Positions 9,006-17,083 of a stretch of 64,000 nt of DNA are shown here, in pieces. The notes under the pieces were generated by a model that was not told the DNA's origin, did no database searches, and saw only the letters and a program-made list of their open reading frames with translations. A program made the translations under genes and the position numbers. The stretch's first letter is position 1. Every line of letters begins with the position of its first letter. This DNA is from JAKVAV01 sp047632755 (GTDB taxonomy: Bacteria; Bacteroidota; Bacteroidia; Flavobacteriales_D; Cryomorphaceae): the NCBI GenBank assembly GCA_047632755.1, contig JBLIDT010000006.1, positions 62,001-126,000 of the forward strand, given 5' to 3'.

Positions 9006-10298
9006 TTAGTTTGCGGTTAGTTCACTGTGAGCGAATAAAGGGAAACTACTCATCATTTGATTGATCTCTCCCTTCACTTTTTCGATAACAGCTTCATCTT
9101 CTCTATGGCTAATCACTCGGTCGATGAAATCTACCAAGGCATCCATATGCTCTTCGGTAAGACCGCGAGTCGTGATGGCAGGGGTACCTATTCGCATTCC
9201 ACTGGTCACAAATGGCGACTTATCGTCAAATGGAACCATGTTTTTATTGACGGTGATATCGGCTTTAATCAGAGTATTTTCAGCATCCTTGCCAGTAATG
9301 TTTTTAGAGCGAAGATCGATCAACATACTGTGGTTATCCGTTCCGCCACTGATCACGTCGTAGCCTCTTTTCATAAAAGATGCCGCCATTGCCTGGGCAT
9401 TCTTGATGACCTGCTTGCAATAAACTTTGTATTCATCGGTAAGGGCTTCGCCAAAAGCTATTGCTTTAGAAGCAATGACATGCTCGAGCGGACCTCCTTG
9501 TGTGCCTGGGAAAACACCCGAGTCCAAAAGGGATGACATTTTTCTGACCACTCCTTTCATAGTCGTCAAACCAAATGGGTTGTCGAAATCCTGTCCCATC
9601 ATGATAATACCTCCACGTGGACCTCGAAGGGTCTTGTGGGTGGTGGATGTAACGATATGGCAGTGGGGAAGAGGGTCGTTGAGAAGCTTTGCGGCGATCA
9701 ATCCACTGGGGTGTGAAATGTCGGCTAAAAGCAGCGCTTTGATTTTATCGGCAATGTCTCGGAGTCTGGCGTAGTCCCAGTCACGAGAATAAGCAGAGGC
9801 ACCACAAATAATCATTTTCGGTTTTTCGTCGATCGCTTTCTTCTCCAGTTTATCGTAATCGATGGTTCCCGTTTCTTTTTCTACTCCGTAGAAAGAAGGG
9901 CGATAGAGTTTTCCAGAGAAGTTTACGGGTGAACCATGAGTAAGGTGTCCTCCGTGACTGAGGTCAAACCCCATGATTTTATCACCAGGTTGGAGGCAAG
10001 CCAACATTACTGCGGCATTTGCTTGTGCTCCACTGTGAGGCTGTACATTGGCCCAAGCCGCTCCGAATAGCTTTTTGAGACGATCAATCGCTAAGTTTTC
10101 CGTTTGGTCGACAAATTCACAGCCACCATAATACCGTTTACCGGGAAGTCCTTCCGCGTACTTGTTGGTCATGACCGACCCCATGGCTTCCATCACTTGA
10201 TCGCTGACGAAGTTTTCGGATGCGATTAGTTCAATGCCTTCGAGCTGTCTTTTGCGCTCTTTTTCAATAATATCGAATACAAGTTGATCTCTTTTCAT
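9006..10298 (-). CDS. glyA: Serine hydroxymethyltransferase
   Basis: About 430 residues from the ATG at 10298 (MKRDQLVFDIIEKERKRQ); an upstream in-frame start at 10364 would add an unlikely 22-residue tail and run into the divergent gene. A PLP enzyme that interconverts serine and glycine and charges tetrahydrofolate with a one-carbon unit. Seen: LIASENFVS, GKRYYGGCEFVD, the PLP-lysine segment TSTTHKTLRGPRGG, and the C-terminal GTPAITTRG. First gene of the minus-strand run toward relA/spoT. Confidence 0.96.
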   Translation of the reverse strand: MKRDQLVFDIIEKERKRQLEGIELIASENFVSDQVMEAMGSVMTNKYAEGLPGKRYYGGCEFVDQTENLAIDRLKKLFGAAWANVQPHSGAQANAAVMLACLQPGDKIMGFDLSHGGHLTHGSPVNFSGKLYRPSFYGVEKETGTIDYDKLEKKAIDEKPKMIICGASAYSRDWDYARLRDIADKIKALLLADISHPSGLIAAKLLNDPLPHCHIVTSTTHKTLRGPRGGIIMMGQDFDNPFGLTTMKGVVRKMSSLLDSGVFPGTQGGPLEHVIASKAIAFGEALTDEYKVYCKQVIKNAQAMAASFMKRGYDVISGGTDNHSMLIDLRSKNITGKDAENTLIKADITVNKNMVPFDDKSPFVTSGMRIGTPAITTRGLTEEHMDALVDFIDRVISHREDEAVIEKVKGEINQMMSSFPLFAHSELTAN

Positions 10299-10346
10299 AC
10301 GTATGATTTTCAGCAACTGCGAAATTAGGAATTCCTTTCGAAGGCT

Positions 10347-10354
10347 TAACTTTG
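10347..10354 (+). promoter_or_regulatory. Candidate -7 promoter element for the DCC-family gene
   Basis: TAACTTTG matches TAnnTTTG exactly. It lies only 4 nt before the ATG at 10359, so either the transcript is close to leaderless or translation begins at the in-frame GTG at 10380. No clear -33 element was seen. Confidence 0.4.
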
Positions 10355-10358
10355 TTTT

Positions 10359-10784
10359 ATGCAAAAAGGCTTATTGGAAGTGCCCAAAGGAAAAGGCTTG
10401 ATTTTATTTGATGGGTACTGCAATTTGTGCAACGGAGCGGTGCAATTTATCATTAAGCGCGACCCAAAAGAACACTTTCGTTTTTCTAGCCTAAGCTGGC
10501 CTCCTGCTCAAACCCTATTGGAGAAACACCGCGAATTTGGTGAGGTAGACAGTATTCTCCTTTTCGAAGACGGGGAGCTCTATCAAAAAAGTACGGCGGC
10601 TTTAAAAATTGCCGGAAGGTTAAGCGGACTCTGGCCTTTGATGAAAGTCTTTTTTATCGTACCTCGATTTCTCCGCGACCTGGTTTATGATTTTATCGCA
10701 CGAAACCGCTACCGGTGGTTTGGGAAAAAGGATACGTGCATGATGCCGGAAAAGAAAGTGGATCACCTTTTTATTGAGGGCTAG
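10359..10784 (+). CDS. DCC-family thiol-disulfide oxidoreductase-like protein (DUF393)
   Basis: 141 residues. The family signature is plain: LILFDGYCNLCNGAVQFI with the CxxC pair at residues 21 and 24, followed by RDPKEHFRFSSL and a C-terminal RNRYRWFGKKDTC. Family members are small predicted thiol-disulfide oxidoreductases of unknown substrate. Start: ATG at 10359 gives a slightly long N-terminus; GTG at 10380 (residue 8) is an alternative because a -7 promoter element ends 4 nt before the ATG. Divergent from glyA. Confidence 0.88.
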   Translation: MQKGLLEVPKGKGLILFDGYCNLCNGAVQFIIKRDPKEHFRFSSLSWPPAQTLLEKHREFGEVDSILLFEDGELYQKSTAALKIAGRLSGLWPLMKVFFIVPRFLRDLVYDFIARNRYRWFGKKDTCMMPEKKVDHLFIEG

Positions 10785-10850
10785 TAGCTGGTGGATAGTA
10801 GCTCGGCGATTGTCGATGGTGCGGAGTTGATCGCTTAGAGGTTTTTGTCC

Positions 10851-10912
10851 CCTACGGCAGGAGTGATTTCATTGGAGCCGGCGGAAATGAAGACAGGCCT
10901 GAATGCGGTAGG
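10851..10912. repeat. Imperfect inverted repeat in intergenic DNA
   Basis: Arms CCTAC...GTAGG at the ends, with further partial pairing inside (ATTTCATT against AATGAA, GGAGCCGGC near the middle). The 244-nt gap between the DCC gene and the T9SS locus holds this element and the terminator after it. It looks like a palindromic intergenic repeat of the REP kind; copy number outside the window is unknown. Confidence 0.35.
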
Positions 10913-10925
10913 CAGGGGTGGAAGA

Positions 10926-10954
10926 AAAACCGCCCTATTTGTTAGGACGGTTTT
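10926..10954. terminator. Bidirectional rho-independent terminator
   Basis: Stem AAAACCGCCCT / AGGACGGTTTT with one C-A mismatch and a 7-nt loop; T-run follows on the plus strand and an A-run precedes it, so it can serve both the minus-strand T9SS locus and the plus-strand DCC gene. Confidence 0.7.
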
Positions 10955-11028
10955 AATTATCATTCACCGATATCGATTTACGCACACTGAGCGCCCGTAG
11001 AGAGCGGAGTCGAACTGTAGTCGAGGTG

Positions 11029-11541
11029 TCACTTTTTAATCATCTTTTTGGTGAGCAATTCCGTATCGGCATAAAGCGAGTAATAGTACGTGCCAGGTGC
11101 TACGGCTGAGCCATCCCATCGCTCGGTGTACTCTCCTTTGTCCATACGCTGATTGACCACTACATCCAGCACTCTGCCCTGAGCATCGCTGATTTCCAGA
11201 CGAATCTGAGCGGGTTCGTTGATGCTGAAGTTGATCGTTGTTACGTCCTCAAACGGATTGGGGAAGTTCTGCTCCAACTCAATGGCGCCTGTTTCTGATC
11301 TCGACTTTTCCGAAGGTGTCGTTCCACAGCAATTGTTCATCTTGCTTTGGGTGGATTGGAAGGAGGCCATGACCTCGGTCATTTGGTTTTGCATTTCCAC
11401 CATCTGTGTTTTTAGCTCGTTGAGCTCTGAAATGAGTTCTTCGTTTTCTTGCTCTTGCTCGGTGAGCATGGCAGCCTGAGAGCTGATGAGGGTGTTTTGC
11501 TCTTGAAAGCCTGCTACGAGGATTGGGATGAGTTCGGTGTA
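11029..11541 (-). pseudogene. C-terminal part of the S74/T9SS secreted protein, cut off by an in-frame TAA
   Basis: The frame after the TAA at 11542-11544 is open at once and reads YTELIPILVAGFQEQNTLIS, the usual continuation of Bacteroidetes S74 proteins, then a coiled coil (NEELISELNELKTQMVEMQN and following) and a T9SS type A sorting domain (QNFPNPFEDVTTINFSI near its start, GTYYYSLYADTELLTKKMIKK at its end). The only independent start would be the ATG at 11469, which gives 146 residues without a signal peptide, so as a separate gene it would make no sense for export. Nothing is frameshifted; only one codon stands between the two parts. Either a nonsense mutation, a sequencing error, or stop-codon readthrough. 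Confidence 0.7.
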
Positions 11542-13371
11542 TTAAATGCCCAGCAGATCAACGCTTGTACCTTCAACGAATCCAGTGGAATCAATTCTTT
11601 CTGGGACGGTTGTTTGTTTGACTAATTGAGGGAGTACCTCTTGCATTTCCTGAGCTATAAAACCAAATCGAGTTCCTTCATCAAAGTATAGTTCTCGGTT
11701 TTCAGGTGTTACCATGGTATAGCTTTTTGGTATTAATTGAGAAAGAATATCTGTAGCATTCTCAATTTCGGCTAAGTCAGTTTTTACAGATTCGTCACTG
11801 ATTATCAGAGAAGTCCCAGTCTGAATTGTGCCTCCAACAAAATATCCACTCCATCCCGCAGACTCGCCGTATACTCCTATAGAATTGCCTGCTGCATCAT
11901 TTGATAGACCTGCTACTCCCATGGAATTTGTGGATCCAGTAGTAACCATGCTCTCGCCAAAAACGCCGATATGATACCTGCTATCCGAAGCAAAACCTTT
12001 AACGCCACAGGTAGTACCCGTACTTCCTAAGAAGGCGTTACTAGCTTCTCCGAACACTCCGTAATAGAAATTCGGAGAAATGATTAATTGCTGTTCTAGG
12101 TCAATTCCACCATAGATAGCAGTATTAATTTCATCTCGTGTGATTAGATTTTCAACTTCAAGTTTTGCACGACGCACTAAATCAACCCCTATACCTACTT
12201 TTCCACGATCACAGTTATTGTCGCCTACAGGAAAACCGATCGTGATGTCAACTTCATCTATCACCGTAACTGAATTTGCATCAACCCATCTACAGTCTGC
12301 TGCTAAATCACACACATTCTCCCATTGACCTGTTGATGACAATACCAGACAAGGATCTTGCTCTGTAACAGGTGGGAAATCCAAGCGACCTAAATATTGA
12401 TCTTCATCAGGATCATTGATATCACTTATCGTAAACCCTATGATCAACGCTTCAGGAGTGCCTAATGGTAAATCTCGCACCCTGACCCTTCCACCAACGT
12501 CAAGCTTTGTTGTTTGAAAGAATGGATCGTCTAAATCCTCATCCAGAAAGCCTATTGATACTGTTCGATTAACTCCTTGATTAAAAGCCGCGATATGTAA
12601 ATTTCCATTTTCGCTGGTTTGTAATTCGCTGTATATCACTGCATTTTGATTTTGGGCTTCTTGATATGTTAACCTTAATTGAGGAATTTTATTTTTTCTT
12701 CTCACAATATCCAAAGTACGTTTTGGTCTTATTGTATTTGTCCATCTCGTTCCAATTCCCATTGATCCATCACCCGTCATTCGTGCAATTTCAACACCAT
12801 CATAGTCTTGATCTGAAAAAGGGTCGCTGGAGATACTCGTAGTTCCTCCTCCAGGTGCGGTAAATAAAAACCTCAGTACATCTGGACCTACGCTGCCAGA
12901 TTGATCATTATCAGACCAAGAAATTACTGCGTCTGTAATGTCTTGTCCTCCAGGCCCTACTTTTGGCCCTATGTACATCAAGTCTGCATTGTGTGTAAAG
13001 ACAATACCAGGCCTCATCCAGTCCCTGTATCCTGCCGCCTGTGGCCCACCTGCATTGTTTTGAAACCCATTGAGGTGCAGAAGGGAATACGGAACCCGAC
13101 TAGTTCCCGTTGTTCCGAAAAAACTTGGCGTTAAGCTCAAGCCTAAGTGGCCACCTGCTGGTACGGTGTAACCGTCTATAGTCGTGTTGCCTGTTTCCAT
13201 CAGACGCATGCGGTCTATATTGTTGGTGCGGAAATCGAGGTCTTGGGCGCCATTGTAACCTAAGAAATTTCCAAACCCAGGATTATTATTCCCAGACGTG
13301 GATTGCCCAGAAACTTGATTTAGCGATAACAAACATAAAATTAGTGCTACGTGTTTTATAAAATGTTTCAT
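11542..13371 (-). CDS. Secreted protein with C-terminal S74 (endosialidase-chaperone) domain, ends at an in-frame TAA
   Basis: 609 residues. Signal peptide MKHFIKHVALILCLLSLNQVSGQ. The long middle is beta-rich, surface-exposed in character, and includes trimeric-fibre-like phrases (GVAGLSNDAAGNSIGVYGES). The end is the intramolecular chaperone domain of the phage tail-fibre type, with the Ser-Lys pair in SDESVKTD (Ser525, Lys530) and FGFIAQEMQEVLPQLV. Such domains help trimerise fibres and then cut themselves off. In related proteins a coiled coil and T9SS sorting domain follow; here they lie beyond a TAA codon in the same frame, so as read the product lacks its secretion signal. The start overlaps the stop of the upstream gene by ATGA. 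Confidence 0.8.
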   Translation of the reverse strand: MKHFIKHVALILCLLSLNQVSGQSTSGNNNPGFGNFLGYNGAQDLDFRTNNIDRMRLMETGNTTIDGYTVPAGGHLGLSLTPSFFGTTGTSRVPYSLLHLNGFQNNAGGPQAAGYRDWMRPGIVFTHNADLMYIGPKVGPGGQDITDAVISWSDNDQSGSVGPDVLRFLFTAPGGGTTSISSDPFSDQDYDGVEIARMTGDGSMGIGTRWTNTIRPKRTLDIVRRKNKIPQLRLTYQEAQNQNAVIYSELQTSENGNLHIAAFNQGVNRTVSIGFLDEDLDDPFFQTTKLDVGGRVRVRDLPLGTPEALIIGFTISDINDPDEDQYLGRLDFPPVTEQDPCLVLSSTGQWENVCDLAADCRWVDANSVTVIDEVDITIGFPVGDNNCDRGKVGIGVDLVRRAKLEVENLITRDEINTAIYGGIDLEQQLIISPNFYYGVFGEASNAFLGSTGTTCGVKGFASDSRYHIGVFGESMVTTGSTNSMGVAGLSNDAAGNSIGVYGESAGWSGYFVGGTIQTGTSLIISDESVKTDLAEIENATDILSQLIPKSYTMVTPENRELYFDEGTRFGFIAQEMQEVLPQLVKQTTVPERIDSTGFVEGTSVDLLGI

Positions 13372-14336
13372 TCTATTAAAAGTTTGGTTGTGAAAAGATA
13401 ATTATCACCATAAACCTTAATTACATAGAGACCTTTTGCAAAATTTGACACATCTATTGATACTTCTCTGGCAGGGGTGTTTTCTTGCTGAAATACAATT
13501 TTCCCCAATTGAGAAGCTAGTTCTACGCCATGTATCACGTTTTCTGTTGATTTAATAGTTACATATTTGGAAGTTGGGTTTGGGAAAACGTTGATTTCCT
13601 CTTTTAAGAGTGCTTTGCCATTAGACAGAAGTTGTTCACAAAAAAGTGGATCCGTTGCAACACAAACATTTTCGATATAATAGAACCCGAAACATCTATC
13701 CTCTTCATTGAAGATCTCAATCTCGGTATTCGTTGAGTCAAAAAAATTGCCAAGTGCTACCCAATCATAAGCTTGATCCGCGGTGAACCATCCATCTACC
13801 AATGTCCAATTGGTAGAATCTGTCAACACTTCGGAATAATCTAAATGAGCAAAATTGTCAGCCTCAAAGGGATTAGACTGGCCATAATTTGGATTTTCAA
13901 AAAAACGCAGACCGATATGGTTTGTGGCGCATAGACTTTCAATCTCTAATCCACCATCATACCAAGAGGTGAAAAACATTATATAATAGTCTGTCCCAAC
14001 TGTAAGAGGACTGGATAATGGAGAAGCCATGTACTCACGTATTTCTGGATCTGAGAAAGTATAGGTGCCAAATCCTGCATAAGCAGCCCCAAGAACTGCC
14101 AATTGACTCCCCCAAGCATTATTTGGTACGCCCGCAAATCCTTCTAGTTGATTGCTGCATTCATGAAAAAAATCTGGTGTTTCTTGCCACGAAAACCAAT
14201 CAACGACTTGGTTATTCAGTGCGGCTGTGCTAAAAGGGCATTCCAAGTAATCTTCAAAACTTGGATTGGTCACTAAATTTTGCGCAGTGATAGTCAAGCT
14301 TATTAAAGCAAAGGAGATATTAATTAAAGTTCTCAT
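13368..14336 (-). CDS. T9SS-secreted protein of unknown function
   Basis: 322 residues with an N-terminal signal (MRTLINISFALISLTITAQ) and then NLVTNPSFEDYLECP, the usual opening of Bacteroidetes secreted proteins with a carbohydrate-binding-like jellyroll. The C-terminus from about residue 245 is a T9SS sorting domain (INVFPNPTSKYVTIKSTE, ending FTTKLLIE). Probably a cell-surface or released protein. It overlaps the S74 gene by four nucleotides (ATGA), so the two are likely translated together; a structured element lies in its leader region. Confidence 0.78.
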   Translation of the reverse strand: MRTLINISFALISLTITAQNLVTNPSFEDYLECPFSTAALNNQVVDWFSWQETPDFFHECSNQLEGFAGVPNNAWGSQLAVLGAAYAGFGTYTFSDPEIREYMASPLSSPLTVGTDYYIMFFTSWYDGGLEIESLCATNHIGLRFFENPNYGQSNPFEADNFAHLDYSEVLTDSTNWTLVDGWFTADQAYDWVALGNFFDSTNTEIEIFNEEDRCFGFYYIENVCVATDPLFCEQLLSNGKALLKEEINVFPNPTSKYVTIKSTENVIHGVELASQLGKIVFQQENTPAREVSIDVSNFAKGLYVIKVYGDNYLFTTKLLIE

Positions 14337-14714
14337 TGTAATTAAGATTTTATGGTGTAGTCATGGCCCTTAGAACAAGGGAGAGTCAGCCTGGAAAACT
14401 ATTCCATGACATCTCAGGCTTTTGTACCTTTACTACTTCATATATACCTCCATTTTGTTTAATCGCTGAATAGGTGTATTTGATTCGGCTCGCTCTGATT
14501 GTACTCGGAGCGAGCTTTCTTTTTCTATGTGGGGTCGGGTATCATCTCGTCTTGGCTAGCTATTTATTCTTTCGTTCGCTTAAAGTTAGTTAAAGAATTG
14601 GTTAATCCCAGCGCGAGTAATACTACGTTTAGGTTATCTAGTTATCTGTTCTTCTATTGGTTGCACCTTGGTTTCTGGTGAGCAAAAACCCCAAACTTTA
14701 TCGGTTTTGAGTGG
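14337..14714. other. Gene-free stretch with possible structured RNA
   Basis: No convincing ORF. It holds three groups of pairings: GTCATGG/CCATGAC (14360-14366 with 14404-14410) enclosing a CCCTT/AAGGG hairpin (14367-14371 with 14377-14381); AGCCTG/CAGGCT (14388-14393 with 14415-14420), which crosses the first stem as in a pseudoknot; ATATACCT/AGGTGTAT (14442-14449 with 14472-14479). The first two could act in either strand: as the leader of the minus-strand gene at 14336 or as part of a plus-strand small RNA ending at the terminator-like hairpin at 14488-14525. From 14530 to 14714 nothing was recognised. Confidence 0.4.
14488..14525 (+). terminator. Terminator-like hairpin with no plus-strand gene before it
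   Basis: Perfect 8-bp stem GCTCGCTC/GAGCGAGC with a 12-nt loop, followed on the plus strand by TTTCTTTTTCT. No plus-strand coding gene ends here, so it may end a short untranslated transcript. Confidence 0.5.
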
Positions 14715-14748
14715 AAAAAAAAAGCCGCCCCAAATGAATGAGGCGGCT
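14715..14748 (-). terminator. Terminator of the peroxiredoxin gene
   Basis: On the minus strand AGCCGCC / GGCGGCT closes a stem that is followed by an unbroken T-run (nine A on the plus strand). It begins about 25 nt after the stop codon of the peroxiredoxin gene. Confidence 0.85.
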
Positions 14749-14772
14749 CTACTAAAGATGTGATATTCTGCT

Positions 14773-15405
14773 CTAGTTGGCAGCCAGGTACTCAGCAACT
14801 CCAGAATGAGTCGCTTGCATTCCTTCTTTTCCTTTCTCCCAGTTGGCCGGACATACTTCTCCTTTTTCTTCGAAAAATTGAAGTGCATCAACCATACGCA
14901 AAGCTTCGTCTACGTTTCTTCCCAATGGAAGATCGTTCACGACTTGGTGACGTACTATTCCTTCCTTGTCAATCAAGAAAAGACCTCGGTAAGCTACCAA
15001 CTCGCCTTCTGCTTGGAGCATACCCTCTTCATCGTAGAAGAAGTCGCCTGCCAAAACATCGAAATTGTGTGAAATGGTCTTGTTGGTATCTGCAACAATC
15101 GGGTAGGTGATTCCTTGGATTCCTCCTTGGTCTTTGGTCAATTGCAACCAACCCCAGTGCGACTGCTCTGTATCTGTTGATACGGCAACGATCTCAACTC
15201 CTCGTTCCTTGAACGCATCCAATTTTGCTTGGAAAGCGTGAAGCTCAGTAGGACATACAAAAGTGAAATCCTTCGGGTAAAAGAAAAGTATAACGTGTTT
15301 AGAGCCAATGTACTGGTCTAATGAAAAATCTTCGACGATCTCCTCTCCGTTTATAACCGCGGCGGCTTTAAATTGAGGAGCTTTTTTTCCAACTAATACT
15401 GACAT
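14773..15405 (-). CDS. Typical 2-Cys peroxiredoxin (AhpC/Tsa family)
   Basis: 210 residues, full length. Reduces hydrogen peroxide and organic peroxides in the cytoplasm. Peroxidatic Cys51 in DFTFVCPTELHAF and resolving Cys185 in GEVCPANWEKGKEGM; the GGIQG-type loop and the C-terminal YLAAN tail suggest the sensitive, hyperoxidisable type. It stands alone between its own promoter element (15431-15438) and terminator. OxyR, 20 kb away, is a plausible regulator but no site can be assigned. Confidence 0.95.
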   Translation of the reverse strand: MSVLVGKKAPQFKAAAVINGEEIVEDFSLDQYIGSKHVILFFYPKDFTFVCPTELHAFQAKLDAFKERGVEIVAVSTDTEQSHWGWLQLTKDQGGIQGITYPIVADTNKTISHNFDVLAGDFFYDEEGMLQAEGELVAYRGLFLIDKEGIVRHQVVNDLPLGRNVDEALRMVDALQFFEEKGEVCPANWEKGKEGMQATHSGVAEYLAAN

Positions 15406-15430
15406 AATGCTTGCTTTATTTTGTGAACTT

Positions 15431-15438
15431 CAAAGGTA
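15431..15438 (-). promoter_or_regulatory. Candidate -7 promoter element of the peroxiredoxin gene
   Basis: Minus-strand TACCTTTG fits TAnnTTTG, 26 nt before the ATG. No good -33 box at the usual distance. A 16-nt perfect palindrome, TCTATCAATTGATAGA, lies further up at 15482-15497 and could be a regulator site or the 3' hairpin of the ZIP gene. Confidence 0.45.
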
Positions 15439-15516
15439 AGTCAACGGTTTAGCTCAGATGGTCTCTATGCTATTGCTTCTTTCTATCAATTGATAGAGCC
15501 ACTTTAAAAAGTAGCG

Positions 15517-16248
15517 TTAGATGAGCAGCACCAAGGCCAATCCCAGAATGATGGCGATGGCTTTTGGCCAGCTTAGGCGGTGTGCTTCGTCCGCTTCGAA
15601 GATGATGGTGGTGCTGACGTGAAGAAAAATACCCACGGCAATTGCGAGGATGATGGAATAAATCTCGGTGGGGTCATTCGAAGATGTCTGCAAAAAGTAC
15701 TGTCCGAGAAGAATTCCAAGGGGAGTAGCTAAGGCGTAGATGACGATGTAACCGATTACTTTCGATTTTTTCTCAAAAACGTGGTAGAGTATGGCCGCCA
15801 AGGCGATGGCTTCGGGAATTTTGTGAATCGCTATACCGATCACTAAGCTACCCGTATCGAAGCCGTGACCACCGTGATTGTGATCAAATCCACCGCCCAT
15901 AGGTAGGCCCTCAACGATAGAATGGAGAAACAGACTCACGAAAATACCCAGTGGAAAAGGGTTCTTCACAGATTCGTTGAGGTGGATATGGCCGTGCTCA
16001 ATTCCTCTGGAAAAATAGTCCATGACCATTTGGATAAGGAAGCCCAGCAAGATATACAGACCCGCATCGTGGCCCAGATGAATGTAAATTTCGGGAAGCA
16101 GGTGCATGATGGCCAATGCAAATAGATACGCCCCACTGAAGGCCAGGAGTACTTTGACATCTTTTGTTATTCTTCCATGTAGGTACATTCCACCTATTCC
16201 AGAAGAAACTCCTACTACAAACAATATGAGGGCGAATGACCAAGTCAT
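15517..16248 (-). CDS. ZIP-family divalent metal transporter
   Basis: 243 residues with about eight membrane helices. ZIP hallmarks: helix IV with LHSIVEGLPMG and helix V with GIAIHKIPEAIALAAIL (the HxxxE metal-binding motif), plus His-rich loops (FDHNHGGHGF) between helices. Imports Zn2+ or similar ions across the inner membrane. Its start overlaps the methyltransferase stop by ATGA, so the two form an operon. Confidence 0.9.
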   Translation of the reverse strand: MTWSFALILFVVGVSSGIGGMYLHGRITKDVKVLLAFSGAYLFALAIMHLLPEIYIHLGHDAGLYILLGFLIQMVMDYFSRGIEHGHIHLNESVKNPFPLGIFVSLFLHSIVEGLPMGGGFDHNHGGHGFDTGSLVIGIAIHKIPEAIALAAILYHVFEKKSKVIGYIVIYALATPLGILLGQYFLQTSSNDPTEIYSIILAIAVGIFLHVSTTIIFEADEAHRLSWPKAIAIILGLALVLLI

Positions 16249-17039
16249 TTATTGCGGCCTATCAAGATTAAACGAGAAGACTTTTCAGCGTCAAATGTAT
16301 CGAGATTATAGTTCCCAAAAATATCGAGAATTTCCAAGCCATTGCGGTGAAACATTCCCATAAAATCTTCTTTTGTGAGGGCTTTCACTCTTTCGTGGAA
16401 AGTGTATTCAAGATCTCCGTCTTTCAATTCAATGGTTTTGACAATAAACCCATCTTCATTTGTTCGGGTGATTTTGAATGTCACTCCATCAATTTCTATT
16501 GTTTCAGAAGGAACCAAGCCCTTCGTGACCTTCTCTACATTCATAAAGTCAAGGACAACTTTTCCTTTGGGCTTGAGCTCATTGGCAATAGCCGTCAAGA
16601 CAAGTTCATTTTCCGCTAGGGTTTGAAAGTATCCGAAGCTTGTGAAGAGGTTAAGCACATAGTCAAAAGCAGATTCTCCGAGCGACTCTCTCATGTCGCG
16701 CTGTACAAAGTGCAAGCGATCATTGCTGCTTTGATTTGCCAGCCTGATATTTTCTTCGGCAAGATCAGCACCTGTGACCTCATATCCTGCTCGGTTGACT
16801 GTCAGACTATGCCTGCCTTTTCCGCAAGCAAGGTCTAGGAAATGCGCGCCAAGGTCAGGAGCCAAATACTTTAGCAGATTCAGTATAAATCGTTCCGCCT
16901 CATCCTCATCGCGGTTGCGGTAAAGGAGATGGTAATATGGGGAATTAAACCAGGTGCGATACCAGGATTTATCAGACGTAGAGGTTGATTCCAATGTGAA
17001 AAAATAAGGCTGCGAAGCTATGAAATAATGCGTTGTCAT
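16245..17039 (-). CDS. SAM-dependent methyltransferase (class I)
   Basis: 264 residues. Rossmann-type core: motif I in FLDLACGKGRHSL, acidic motif II in VTGADLAEENI, then FVQRDMRESL and DYVLNLFTSFGYF, ending with a beta-rich domain. Related Bacteroidetes proteins start near the SWYRTWFNSPYYH segment, so the true start may lie some 20 codons inside the ATG used here. The substrate cannot be read from sequence. Translationally coupled to the ZIP gene and divergent from siaB (44-nt gap). Confidence 0.85.
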   Translation of the reverse strand: MTTHYFIASQPYFFTLESTSTSDKSWYRTWFNSPYYHLLYRNRDEDEAERFILNLLKYLAPDLGAHFLDLACGKGRHSLTVNRAGYEVTGADLAEENIRLANQSSNDRLHFVQRDMRESLGESAFDYVLNLFTSFGYFQTLAENELVLTAIANELKPKGKVVLDFMNVEKVTKGLVPSETIEIDGVTFKITRTNEDGFIVKTIELKDGDLEYTFHERVKALTKEDFMGMFHRNGLEILDIFGNYNLDTFDAEKSSRLILIGRNK

Positions 17040-17083
17040 TTAATTAACATCAGCTTGAAGAAATAATTAAATCAATTGACAAA

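Noticed and set aside
15447..15470. TAGCTCAGATGGT, like the D-arm of a tRNA
   Set aside because: No acceptor stem, anticodon arm or TTCGAATCC T-arm follows; chance match in the gap before the peroxiredoxin gene.
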